Source: a virus. From it: 22,667 bases of DNA. The notes under the pieces are model-generated. The model saw only the letters and a program-made list of their open reading frames with translations. It was not told the origin of the DNA and ran no database searches. Location: positions 1-22,667 of the IMG/VR virus record IMGVR_UViG_3300028194_000312; one strand, given 5' to 3'. The translations under genes were made by a program, and so were the position numbers. Shown here in pieces: positions 15,157-21,788 of the stretch (its first letter is position 1; the number at the start of each line of letters is the position of its first letter).

Positions 15157-16330
15157 ATTAGAAGCATTAATGCTGGGAGTAAACGTGTTTGATCCCCGAA
15201 TCAAAAAAATAGTATTTGATGAAACTGCTCGTCAAGACAACACTGTTGAACTAATCGCAAGTGAAAACTTCACTAGTCCAGAGATAATGTCATTGTGTGG
15301 TAGTATCTTAACCAACAAGTATGCAGAAGGTTTGCCCGGCAAAAGATACTACAATGGTTGTGATGAAGTTGACAAGGTAGAAGAACTTGCAATTGAATAT
15401 GCAACTAAACTATTTGATTGTAGCTTTGCAAATGTTCAACCACATAGTGGTGCAAATGCAAACCTTGCAGTATTCAAAGCATTCTTGAAACCAGCCGACT
15501 TAATTGTCAGTATGGACTTATCTAGTGGTGGACACTTATCACATGGTGCGAAGGTTAACATAAGTGGTAAGTGGTTCGTTATCAAGAATTATGGTGTTGA
15601 TGATAATGGAATTATTGATTATGATGAAGCAGAAAGACTAGTATTAAAACATAGTCCTAAAATGATTATTGCAGGAGCAAGTGCATATAGTCGAGTGATT
15701 GATTGGAAACGATTCAGAAAAATGGCAGACTCGGTAGGTGCAATCTTACTTGCAGATGTCAGTCACTACTCTGGACTCATTGCTGGTAAATCATATCCTA
15801 ATCCATTTCCTTATGCAGATGTTGTAACAACAACTACACACAAAACTTTACGAGGCCCTCGTGGTGGTATGATTTTGTGGAACGATAAAGAATATAGTAA
15901 TAAACTTAATAGTGCAGTATTTCCCGGCACTCAAGGTGGGCCTCTGATGCACATCATTGCCGCTAAAGCACAATGTTTCTACGAAGCATTACAACCAGAC
16001 TTTCATTTATATACTGAACGAGTAATAGCTAATGCAAACATGATGGCAAAAACATTCATAGCTGCTGATGTAGAAATAGTATCTGGTGGAACACAATCTC
16101 ATATGTTTACTATTAACTTGAATAAAGAAAAGTATAGTGGTCGTGAATTTGCAGATTTACTAGAAGAAAAAAGTATTACTGTAAATAAAAATGGTGTTCC
16201 TAACGACACTCGCGGTTTTATTGAAACCTCTGGAGTTAGAATCGGAGTTGCAGCAGAAACCACCAGAGGTAACGATGAAGAATGGTTTAAAACTCTTGCA
16301 CAAATAATGATTCAATATTTAAGGTCTTAA
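15143..16330 (+). CDS. glyA: Serine hydroxymethyltransferase
   Basis: 395 aa (bacterial enzymes are about 415-420). It interconverts serine plus tetrahydrofolate with glycine plus 5,10-methylene-tetrahydrofolate. PLP Lys234 sits in VVTTTTHKTLRGPRGG with the family's usual preceding His, PLP-contacting Asp205 and His208 are in LADVSHYSGL, and the N-terminal ELIASENFTS and YAEGLPGKRYYNG motifs are intact. It starts within the preceding gene (ATG 15143 or 15149). The natural partner here is ThyX, which consumes methylene-tetrahydrofolate. SHMT is rarer in phages than thymidylate synthase and is likely an acquired metabolic gene. It looks full-length and functional. Confidence 0.93.
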   Translation: MAMTKLEALMLGVNVFDPRIKKIVFDETARQDNTVELIASENFTSPEIMSLCGSILTNKYAEGLPGKRYYNGCDEVDKVEELAIEYATKLFDCSFANVQPHSGANANLAVFKAFLKPADLIVSMDLSSGGHLSHGAKVNISGKWFVIKNYGVDDNGIIDYDEAERLVLKHSPKMIIAGASAYSRVIDWKRFRKMADSVGAILLADVSHYSGLIAGKSYPNPFPYADVVTTTTHKTLRGPRGGMILWNDKEYSNKLNSAVFPGTQGGPLMHIIAAKAQCFYEALQPDFHLYTERVIANANMMAKTFIAADVEIVSGGTQSHMFTINLNKEKYSGREFADLLEEKSITVNKNGVPNDTRGFIETSGVRIGVAAETTRGNDEEWFKTLAQIMIQYLRS

Positions 16331-16348
16331 ATTAAATTGCAAAATCCA

Positions 16349-16377
16349 TTGACTTTCCATTTTACCTGTGTTACTAT
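16349..16377 (+). promoter_or_regulatory. sigma70-type promoter (TTGACT-N17-TACTAT)
   Basis: TTGACT at 16349-16354 and TACTAT at 16372-16377, 17-nt spacer. An 8-bp palindrome TTGTACAA at 16380-16387 covers the predicted start. It drives the small membrane protein at 16412. Confidence 0.65.
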
Positions 16378-16411
16378 AGTTGTACAAAATAAGAAAATAT
16401 AGGTCTAAAGT

Positions 16412-16600
16412 ATGTTTAAAAATATTATTGTAGGTTGTATCGGTGCTTTTGGTTTTTTACTAATTCTTGGTGTAGCTGGTTCTGATTGTGGTGGTAGTTG
16501 TATGGAAGATGCAATGTCACTTGATAAAATGATGATTTATGGAGCTATTGGCACAATAATGATTGCATTTTCTGTATATTTTTTGAACAAAAGATATTAA
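16412..16600 (+). CDS. Small two-helix membrane protein
   Basis: 62 aa with two hydrophobic segments (about 5-22 and 40-57) joined by a short loop, GSDCGGSCMEDAMSLDK, that has two cysteines close together, which could form a disulphide or bind metal. The C-terminus is basic (NKRY), which fits the cytoplasmic side. It has its own promoter at 16349 and is followed by the hairpin/pseudoknot element. Candidate roles such as holin or superinfection factor are speculation; I recognise no family. Confidence 0.65.
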   Translation: MFKNIIVGCIGAFGFLLILGVAGSDCGGSCMEDAMSLDKMMIYGAIGTIMIAFSVYFLNKRY

Positions 16601-16606
16601 AGGTTT

Positions 16607-16678
16607 TGACCCAACTGACACTCTCTCTCTCATTTCTCTCTCGTCAGTTGGGTCATTTAATTAAAAAGAGAAATGAGA
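16607..16678 (+). promoter_or_regulatory. 13-bp hairpin whose loop pairs with the downstream leader (possible pseudoknot)
   Basis: A perfect 13-bp inverted repeat (16607-16619 with 16643-16655, TGACCCAACTGAC) encloses a 23-nt pyrimidine-rich loop. Twelve loop bases, 16628-16639 (TCTCATTTCTCT), are the exact complement of 16667-16678 (AGAGAAATGAGA), the purine tract that ends 10 nt before the ATG at 16689. If both form, the result is an H-type pseudoknot covering the ribosome-binding region. A plain transcription terminator is less likely because the stem is not followed by a T run. Confidence 0.6.
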
Positions 16679-16688
16679 AAGTTTTAAT

Positions 16689-17039
16689 ATGAATACTGTT
16701 GAAATTTCTGGTGGTTACAAATATCAAAGAAAGCTTTGCGATTCAGTTATCAACTATACAATTAAAAAACTATTACCTCGCCTTAGGACATTAGAGATTA
16801 ATGTTGAACTAACAAACATACTAGATGATGCAACAGGTTATTGTATGATTGGTGATAACAATCGTGAATTTTATATTGAAATAGATAAGAAACTTAATTT
16901 AAAAGATATGGTTTTAACAATTTGTCACGAAATGGTTCATGTGAAACAATATGCTCGTAATGAAAAAGCGATTGAAAGTGAAGCTTGTTGTTTAGAACCT
17001 AAACTGGCACTTGAATATTGGGAAAATAATATAATATGA
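16689..17039 (+). CDS. HExxH metallopeptidase-like protein
   Basis: 116 aa. The zinc-protease helix is HEMVHVKQYA (His80, Glu81, His84), and a possible third ligand is a Glu in NEKAIESEACCLEPKLALEYW (Glu95 or Glu98). The N-terminal half is a small alpha/beta region with TATGYC-like and REFYIEIDKKL strands, as in short SprT/WSS1-type peptidase-like folds of phages. It may act on phage or host proteins, but no substrate can be inferred. Only weak ribosome-site sequence (GAG) is present before the ATG, lying in the RNA element. It overlaps the next ORF as ATGA. Confidence 0.65.
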   Translation: MNTVEISGGYKYQRKLCDSVINYTIKKLLPRLRTLEINVELTNILDDATGYCMIGDNNREFYIEIDKKLNLKDMVLTICHEMVHVKQYARNEKAIESEACCLEPKLALEYWENNII

Positions 17040-17578
17040 ATATATTCCACTTACACAAAGACCCTGTAATATGTGCAGAGATGCACATAGATAAACATGT
17101 AGTCAAAATGCCTATTGAGTATGCACAACTAATGTCAACTGCACACAGAGTACTTGACGGAGAATTGTATTTAGGTAAAACTATAAATAATAGAAATATT
17201 AAAAGATGGCGATTGTCTGATGAACGAGAAAATGTTTTATACAAAGCTTCTCACATTAATCACCCATCTGCAATATGGGTTCGTGAGTCTGTTGAAAACT
17301 ATTTACAAATGTACAAACTCTACAAAGCAACACTAGCAGAGTATACAACTCGTTATGGTAAAGTGCATGGTTCAACTAAACCATCAGAGTTACTTAAAAA
17401 TCCACCATTGAATATTCCTTTTAAGAAAGGAACACCAATGCCTCAATGCATGCCTGATGATTGTAAGATGGCAGGGAATCCAATTCTTGCTTATAGAAAG
17501 TACTACATAAGAGAGAAAAAAGGTTTTGCAACTTGGAAAGGTAGGGAGATACCAGAATGGTACAGGACGACAACTTAG
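17036..17578 (+). CDS. Conserved phage protein, unknown
   Basis: 180 aa. Its N-terminus MNIFHLHKDPVICAEMHIDKHVVKMPIEYAQLMSTAHRVLDG is a very recognisable block shared by many tailed phages, rich in His, Cys and Lys, and may form a metal or nucleotide site. Other blocks are NHPSAIWVRESVENY, MPQCMPDDCKMAGNPILAYRKYY (two cysteines) and a terminal EIPEWYR. I know of no established function. It overlaps the peptidase gene upstream by 4 nt and the next gene by 22 nt. Confidence 0.65.
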   Translation: MNIFHLHKDPVICAEMHIDKHVVKMPIEYAQLMSTAHRVLDGELYLGKTINNRNIKRWRLSDERENVLYKASHINHPSAIWVRESVENYLQMYKLYKATLAEYTTRYGKVHGSTKPSELLKNPPLNIPFKKGTPMPQCMPDDCKMAGNPILAYRKYYIREKKGFATWKGREIPEWYRTTT

Positions 17579-17814
17579 TATATGATCGTTTGCTTAGAAG
17601 ACAAATCTTAGGCACAGAGGGTAAAGATAAAGTTGTCGATTATAAAGAAATAACAGGAAAATATTACAATACTACAATGTCAAAATCTATAGAAATGGAT
17701 ATGCAAGCACTAACAAAATCTTATTATACAGCACTTGAGCGAATAACAGAATTGATTGAAGAAAATAATGATTTAAAGGAAAAACTTAAAAATGCCGACA
17801 TACACACTTCTTAA
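17557..17814 (+). CDS. Small unknown protein with C-terminal coiled coil
   Basis: 85 aa; GGGAG lies about 8 nt upstream of the ATG. Residues 50-80 (TKSYYTALERITELIEENNDLKEKLKN) are a short coiled coil that follows a YYNTTMSKS segment. No catalytic motif or membrane segment. It overlaps both neighbours, as expected in this compact run. Confidence 0.6.
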   Translation: MVQDDNLVYDRLLRRQILGTEGKDKVVDYKEITGKYYNTTMSKSIEMDMQALTKSYYTALERITELIEENNDLKEKLKNADIHTS

Positions 17815-18160
17815 TACTGAAACTGATGAGATGTCTGAAACATTTTGTTCTTGGTCTGAATTAGAATCTTTTTTAGAAGAACACCCTACATTTAAAACTA
17901 TAGTTAATACAGCTCCAGCACTTGTTAGTGGTATCGCAGGAAGAAGTTTTAAGACTGATGATGGATTCAAAGAAAACATGGCAAGGATATCTGCCGCACA
18001 CCCCAATTCACCATTAGCTGACCAATTTGGTACAAATAAAGATATAAAAACATCTAAAACTAATGCTGTTCTTAAAAAACACAAAGTAAAAAGTATTGGA
18101 AAGTCACACGATTTAAATAATATTTCCAAAGAATATAAGAATAATGAACTTGTAAAGTAA
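17792..18160 (+). CDS. Conserved marine phage protein, unknown
   Basis: 122 aa. The start MPTYTLLNTETDEMSETFCSWSELESFLEEHP resembles the front of FmdB-like proteins and of a recurring T4-like phage protein, but the CxxC pairs of FmdB are missing (only one Cys). Middle: PALVSGIAGRSFKTDDGFKENMARISAAHPNSPL. Basic C-terminus. The likely class is a structural or chaperone-type accessory; this is only a resemblance. A leader region of about 120 nt follows. Confidence 0.6.
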   Translation: MPTYTLLNTETDEMSETFCSWSELESFLEEHPTFKTIVNTAPALVSGIAGRSFKTDDGFKENMARISAAHPNSPLADQFGTNKDIKTSKTNAVLKKHKVKSIGKSHDLNNISKEYKNNELVK

Positions 18161-18283
18161 CTAAATAGTTTTGTATGAATAACAAGATAAACTAATTTCA
18201 GTTTTCATACACCTTGTGTGGTATGTTGTGCGAAATAATATTGACCATAGCATATCACACTCTCTTTTTAAAAAGGATTGGTA
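18161..18283 (+). promoter_or_regulatory. 123-nt untranslated leader of phoH with alternative base-pairing arms
   Basis: No gene is evident here. An 8-bp inverted repeat, TGTATGAA (18172-18179) with TTCATACA (18204-18211), encloses a 24-nt loop; the CATAC of the second arm can instead pair with GTATG at 18221-18225. The ribosome site AAAAAGGA is at 18270-18277. A TTGACC at 18241 lacks a fitting -10, so I do not call a promoter. Confidence 0.35.
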
Positions 18284-18988
18284 ATGGCAAATAAAAAAGA
18301 TATAACCTTCAGTCAACTGACTACAATTAAACCTGTAACCGACAGTCAAAAAAATGTATTTGAGTCTTGGAAAAAAGATAAGAATCAATTTCTATTTGGT
18401 TGTGCTGGAACAGGAAAAACTTTCATTTCATTATACCTTGCATTGAAACAAGTATTAAATCCCGAAACACCATTCGATAGAGTTATCGTGGTGCGTTCAC
18501 TTATTCCTACAAGAGAGATTGGTTTCTTGCCGGGCGATGAAGAAGATAAAGCTGCACTCTATCAAGTACCATATTCTAACATGATGCAATTTATGTTTGA
18601 ACAACCAAACGAACAAGCATTTAGTATGTTGTATGAACGCTTGAAATCACAGGGAAGTTTTTTCTTTTTATCAACATCATTTCTTAGAGGTCTGACCTTT
18701 GACAATAGTATCATTATTGTTGATGAATGTCAGAATCTAAACTTCCACGAATTGGACACCATCATTACCAGAGTAGGTCAAAATTCTAAGATTTTCTTCT
18801 GTGGAGATTTTGGACAATCTGACTTGACTAAGCTTAATGAGAAAAATGGACTTATGGATTTCCTACAGATTTTACAAAACATGAACGAGTTCGATTGTAC
18901 AGAATTTAATATTGGAGATATTGTTCGCTCAGGATTTGTTCGTAACTATCTTATTCAAAAGACCAAACTAGGAATGGGCATTGAATAA
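18284..18988 (+). CDS. phoH: PhoH-like P-loop ATPase
   Basis: 234 aa from the ATG at 18284 (AAAAAGGA 6 nt upstream; a TTG at 18278 is discarded). Walker A GCAGTGKT (39-46), Walker B IIIVDECQN (143-151), and the PhoH-type RGLTFDNS before it are intact. PhoH is an ATPase widespread in marine phages, often linked to phosphate limitation but with a still unsettled biochemical role, possibly RNA-related. The gene ends 15 nt before the next promoter. Confidence 0.9.
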   Translation: MANKKDITFSQLTTIKPVTDSQKNVFESWKKDKNQFLFGCAGTGKTFISLYLALKQVLNPETPFDRVIVVRSLIPTREIGFLPGDEEDKAALYQVPYSNMMQFMFEQPNEQAFSMLYERLKSQGSFFFLSTSFLRGLTFDNSIIIVDECQNLNFHELDTIITRVGQNSKIFFCGDFGQSDLTKLNEKNGLMDFLQILQNMNEFDCTEFNIGDIVRSGFVRNYLIQKTKLGMGIE

Positions 18989-19003
18989 TTAAACCTTTAC
19001 CCC

Positions 19004-19032
19004 TTGACAATAACATATAGCTATGTTATAAT
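19004..19032 (+). promoter_or_regulatory. Consensus sigma70 promoter with operator-like inverted repeat
   Basis: TTGACA (19004-19009), 17 nt, TATAAT (19027-19032): a full match to the consensus. An 8-bp inverted repeat, ATAACATA (19010-19017) and TATGTTAT (19022-19029), fills the spacer and runs into the -10 box, which suits a repressor site. It precedes the nuclease gene at 19063. Confidence 0.8.
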
Positions 19033-19062
19033 TATTACTTAATATTATGGCAGGAAACTACA

Positions 19063-19752
19063 ATGCAACATACACACAAACCAATATCGTTAGTTGAGAT
19101 AAAAGCAACCAACAAAGACGGAACTCGTTTATATGAAACACCAGAGGGTAACGAGTACCCCTCAATCACTACAGTCCTCTCTATACGCAATAAGCAAGGT
19201 CTGAACGCATGGCGTAAGCGTGTTGGTAATGATGTAGCAAACTACATCTCACGAACAGCTGCTGCTCGTGGTACTGCTGTTCATCACATGTGCGAAGATT
19301 ATTTAAACAATCAAGACATGCAAAATCATACTAAAAACTTTTTACCACATGCACTCTTTACACAGTTGCGTGAAAATGTTTTAGATCGTGTTGACAATAT
19401 CTACTCTCAAGAAGCAGGACTTTATAGTGACAAGTATAGAGTTGCAGGCAGAGTTGATTGTATTGCTGAATTTGATGGTGTATTATCTATTATTGATTTT
19501 AAGACATCTACTAATCCACGCAAAGATGAATATAACGAATCATATTATATTCAAACAGCTGCATACGCAGAAATGTTTGAAGAACGCACAGGAATTGAGA
19601 TAAACCAAATCTGTATTCTCGTTGTTACACAAGATGGTGAAGTTCAAGAGTTTGTAAAAGATAAAAAAGAATATCTACCTTTACTAGTTGAAACCATTGC
19701 AGAGTGGGAAGAAAAAAATATGGCTGGTGTTATTTTATCAGACCAATGCTAA
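19063..19752 (+). CDS. PD-(D/E)XK nuclease (RecB/Cas4-like exonuclease)
   Basis: 229 aa. CAGGAAA lies upstream of the ATG. Motifs of the Cas4/RecB nuclease core are GTAVHHMCEDYL (70-81, His74), VAGRVDCIAEFDG with Asp132, and IIDFKTST with Asp145 and Lys147, followed by the QTAAYAEMF helix with its conserved Gln and Tyr. The protein lacks the four iron-sulphur cysteines of Cas4. In marine T4-like phages a gene of this type is often in the replication block and is thought to act as an exonuclease in recombination or DNA breakdown. Confidence 0.85.
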   Translation: MQHTHKPISLVEIKATNKDGTRLYETPEGNEYPSITTVLSIRNKQGLNAWRKRVGNDVANYISRTAAARGTAVHHMCEDYLNNQDMQNHTKNFLPHALFTQLRENVLDRVDNIYSQEAGLYSDKYRVAGRVDCIAEFDGVLSIIDFKTSTNPRKDEYNESYYIQTAAYAEMFEERTGIEINQICILVVTQDGEVQEFVKDKKEYLPLLVETIAEWEEKNMAGVILSDQC

Positions 19753-19760
19753 AAATTAAT

Positions 19761-19836
19761 GCTGGTGTAGCTCAGTTGGTAGAGCAGCTGCCTTGTAAGC
19801 ATCAGGTCGTAGGTTCGATTCCTATCACCAGCTCCA
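19761..19836 (+). tRNA. trnT-UGU: tRNA-Thr (anticodon TGT)
   Basis: 76 nt including an encoded CCA. The acceptor stem GCTGGTG/CACCAGC is perfect, the D arm is GCTC/GAGC with AGTTGGTA loop, the anticodon loop is CTTGTAA (TGT), and the T arm has TTCGATT. The anticodon stem GCTGC/GCATC carries one C-U mismatch at positions 28/42. The discriminator base is T. It reads ACA, a frequent threonine codon in these AT-rich genes, especially the Thr-rich curlin genes. Confidence 0.95.
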
Positions 19837-19863
19837 TAATCAATAATCACAAAAGGACACACA

Positions 19864-20112
19864 ATGCAAGAATCTAAAGATAAACCTAAGATGTTATTGC
19901 AAACACCAAAAATATTTTCCTTAGAAATTGAAAAAGTTGCTTTGGAAAAAAAGATAACTCACATGGATGCTGTTGTTTGGTATTGTCAAAAAAATGAGTT
20001 AGAACCCGAATCTGTTGCACGATTACTTACTAAAGGACTCAAAGAAAAGATTGAGGCAAATGCAAGAGATTTAAATTTTTTAGTCGAAAAATCAGCACAA
20101 CTACCAATATAA
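19864..20112 (+). CDS. 33: Late transcription co-activator, T4 gp33-like
   Basis: 82 aa; AAAAGGA lies upstream. In T4, gp33 bridges RNA polymerase and the gp45 sliding clamp and supports sigma gp55 at late promoters. The segment IEKVALEKKITHMDAVVWYCQKNELEPESVARLLTKGLKEKIEANARDLNFL aligns in pattern with T4 gp33 (IIEKMVEEFGMSYLEATTAF, then PETQFAKFIPSGIIEKIQSEA). It is shorter than T4 gp33 (112 aa), mainly at the N-terminus. It sits directly after the tRNA gene. Confidence 0.75.
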   Translation: MQESKDKPKMLLQTPKIFSLEIEKVALEKKITHMDAVVWYCQKNELEPESVARLLTKGLKEKIEANARDLNFLVEKSAQLPI

Positions 20113-20124
20113 GGAGATATGGTA

Positions 20125-20394
20125 ATGAATGGTGAAGTTAAAAATGCTTTTGGGGTCTTAGAAGGTATGCAGATAAAAAAACCTGACACACAGTCTAAAG
20201 ACAGAATTAAACAATTGGAGTATGAGTGTGCAGAATTGCAAAGGGAAAATGCACAACTGACAGAACGATGTAAAAAACTTGCAAGTCGTGTTCCAGAGTG
20301 GCCTAAAGGTTATCGCCCCGGCCGCAGACCTAGTAACAATAATACTCGTCCACGCCACCAAGAGAGAACTAATAATGATCGTAGACCTAATTGA
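20125..20394 (+). CDS. Coiled-coil protein with basic tail, unknown
   Basis: 89 aa from the ATG at 20125, chosen because AGGAG lies 8 nt upstream (the ATG at 20119 is only 2 nt away from it). Residues about 26-53 form a coiled coil (DRIKQLEYECAELQREN, then AQLTERCKKLA); the tail is Arg/Asn/Pro-rich (GYRPGRRPSNNN). The tail may bind nucleic acid. The ThyX start overlaps its last 20 nt. Unknown function. Confidence 0.6.
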   Translation: MNGEVKNAFGVLEGMQIKKPDTQSKDRIKQLEYECAELQRENAQLTERCKKLASRVPEWPKGYRPGRRPSNNNTRPRHQERTNNDRRPN

Positions 20395-21031
20395 TTCAAT
20401 GGGCAGTGACTTAACAGTCGTTAATGCTGCCAGAGTATCGTTTTCTAAAGAGTCTAAATGGTTAGCACTAAAAACACCAGAGAATGGTCAACCAGAAGGT
20501 TTACTGAATGAAGGTGATAAGAAACTTATTAAGTATCTTGCAAAACATAATCATTGGAGTCCTTTTGGACACGCATCTATGCAGTTCAGAATTAAAGCTC
20601 CAATATTTGTTGCAAGACAATTAGTAAAACATCAAGTAGGTTTAGTGTGGAATGAAGTAAGTAGGCGTTATGTTGATTCTGAACCAGAGTTTTATGTTCC
20701 AAAAGTTTGGCGATTAAAGGCCGAGAATAAAAAACAAGGTTCGTCTGATGAAACTATTGACTATGATGTTTCTTCTACAATGGAACTTGCAGTAAATACT
20801 TACAATGACCTTTTAAAATTAGATGTGGCGCCTGAGATGGCAAGAATGATTCTACCACAAAATATGATGACTGAATGGTATTGGAGTGGTACATTGATGG
20901 CATTTGCTCGTGTATGCAATCTTAGATGTAAAGATGACACACAAGCAGAAACAAGAGAAATTTCGTGGTTGATTGATGACCTTGCAAAAAACTTGTTTCC
21001 TACATCATGGAAAGCATTAAGGTATGAATAG
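20375..21031 (+). CDS. thyX: Flavin-dependent thymidylate synthase ThyX
   Basis: 218 aa from the ATG at 20375 (a longer frame from 20279 has non-ThyX sequence and overlaps the previous gene). It makes dTMP from dUMP with methylene-tetrahydrofolate and reduced FAD. Landmarks: VNAARVSFSKES (16-27), HNHWSPFGHASMQFRIKAPIFVARQ, the ThyX signature region KHQVGLVWNEVSRRY (85-99) with the catalytic-type Ser96, ARMILPQNMMTEWYWSGTL and the FARVCNLRCKDDTQAETR segment. The signature is KHQ rather than RHR and is one residue longer before the Ser (see findings). It pairs with SHMT and dCMP deaminase. Confidence 0.92.
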   Translation: MIVDLIDSMGSDLTVVNAARVSFSKESKWLALKTPENGQPEGLLNEGDKKLIKYLAKHNHWSPFGHASMQFRIKAPIFVARQLVKHQVGLVWNEVSRRYVDSEPEFYVPKVWRLKAENKKQGSSDETIDYDVSSTMELAVNTYNDLLKLDVAPEMARMILPQNMMTEWYWSGTLMAFARVCNLRCKDDTQAETREISWLIDDLAKNLFPTSWKALRYE

Positions 21032-21773
21032 ACACATAGTCTATGGAAACGGAGAGTCAAGAGCTCAACTATCGGGCCCTGTCAATCCTAGTGGATTTAC
21101 TACTTGGGGTTGTAATGCAATTTATCGTGATTTTACTCTTGACAATTTGGTTTCAGTAGACTATAATATGCAACAGGAAGTATACGAATCAGGGTATGCT
21201 TTTAAAAATAAATGTTGGTTTACTGATTGGAATGTTTTACCAAACTTTGATGCAGATTTAATGAAAATGGCTTGGGCTGATAGTGATGGTATAATATTTG
21301 AAACTGCAAGACTGTCTAAAACAGATTGTGTAGTTCAAGGTAAAACAAGAGAACTAGTTGAAAGCAATATCCTAGATGCAATGTCACAGAATCCAAATTT
21401 AGTTGAAAAGGATTTAAGACAGAAGATGGAAAAGGATATTGGACTATACATCACTTGGGTTGATAAAGACGACCAAGTAATGAAGATAGATTACCCTAGA
21501 GGGTGGTCTGCTGGAAATACTGCACTATATCTTGCTTGCAAGGCTGGTGCAGAGGAAGTGTATATGTTAGGGTTTGATGGTAGTAGTTATTCAGAAAACC
21601 TAAATAACATATACAAGGGCAGTAAGAATTATCTGCCTGAGGAAAGTCGTGGACTTAACACGATTAACTGGGATAACCAATTTAAAATATTACAAAAGGA
21701 ATTTCCTGATGCAAAGTTTTATAAGGTTGGAACAGATTTAACATACGATGATTTATACAAAAACATACGTTAA
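21024..21773 (+). CDS. DUF115/MptE-like or glycosyltransferase-fold protein
   Basis: 249 aa, overlapping thyX by 8 nt. The start HIVYGNGESRAQLS and the later GCNAIYRDF, LVSVDYNMQQEVYES, GWSAGNTALYLACKAGAEEVYMLGFDGSSY read like the DUF115/MptE-like family and related sialyltransferase-like folds: a glycine-rich first loop, then an Asp-containing second strand and a LGFDG strand. A role in surface sugar or pterin chemistry is possible, but I cannot name a substrate. A consensus promoter (21139-21167) lies inside it. Confidence 0.6.
   Translation: MNRHIVYGNGESRAQLSGPVNPSGFTTWGCNAIYRDFTLDNLVSVDYNMQQEVYESGYAFKNKCWFTDWNVLPNFDADLMKMAWADSDGIIFETARLSKTDCVVQGKTRELVESNILDAMSQNPNLVEKDLRQKMEKDIGLYITWVDKDDQVMKIDYPRGWSAGNTALYLACKAGAEEVYMLGFDGSSYSENLNNIYKGSKNYLPEESRGLNTINWDNQFKILQKEFPDAKFYKVGTDLTYDDLYKNIR
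21139..21167 (+). promoter_or_regulatory. Consensus sigma70 promoter inside a coding region
   Basis: TTGACA (21139-21144), 17 nt, TATAAT (21162-21167), inside the DUF115-like gene, about 620 nt upstream of gp32. It could give gp32 an additional transcript; coding sequence could also produce it by chance. Confidence 0.5.
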
Positions 21774-21788
21774 CATAAGGAGACTTAA

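Noticed and set aside
16607-16655. Hairpin as a simple rho-independent terminator
   Set aside because: The 3' arm is followed by ATTTAATTAAAA rather than a T run, and the long loop is specifically complementary to the next leader.
18241-18269. TTGACC upstream of phoH as a promoter
   Set aside because: At 17 nt downstream the sequence is CTTTTT; no acceptable -10 box.
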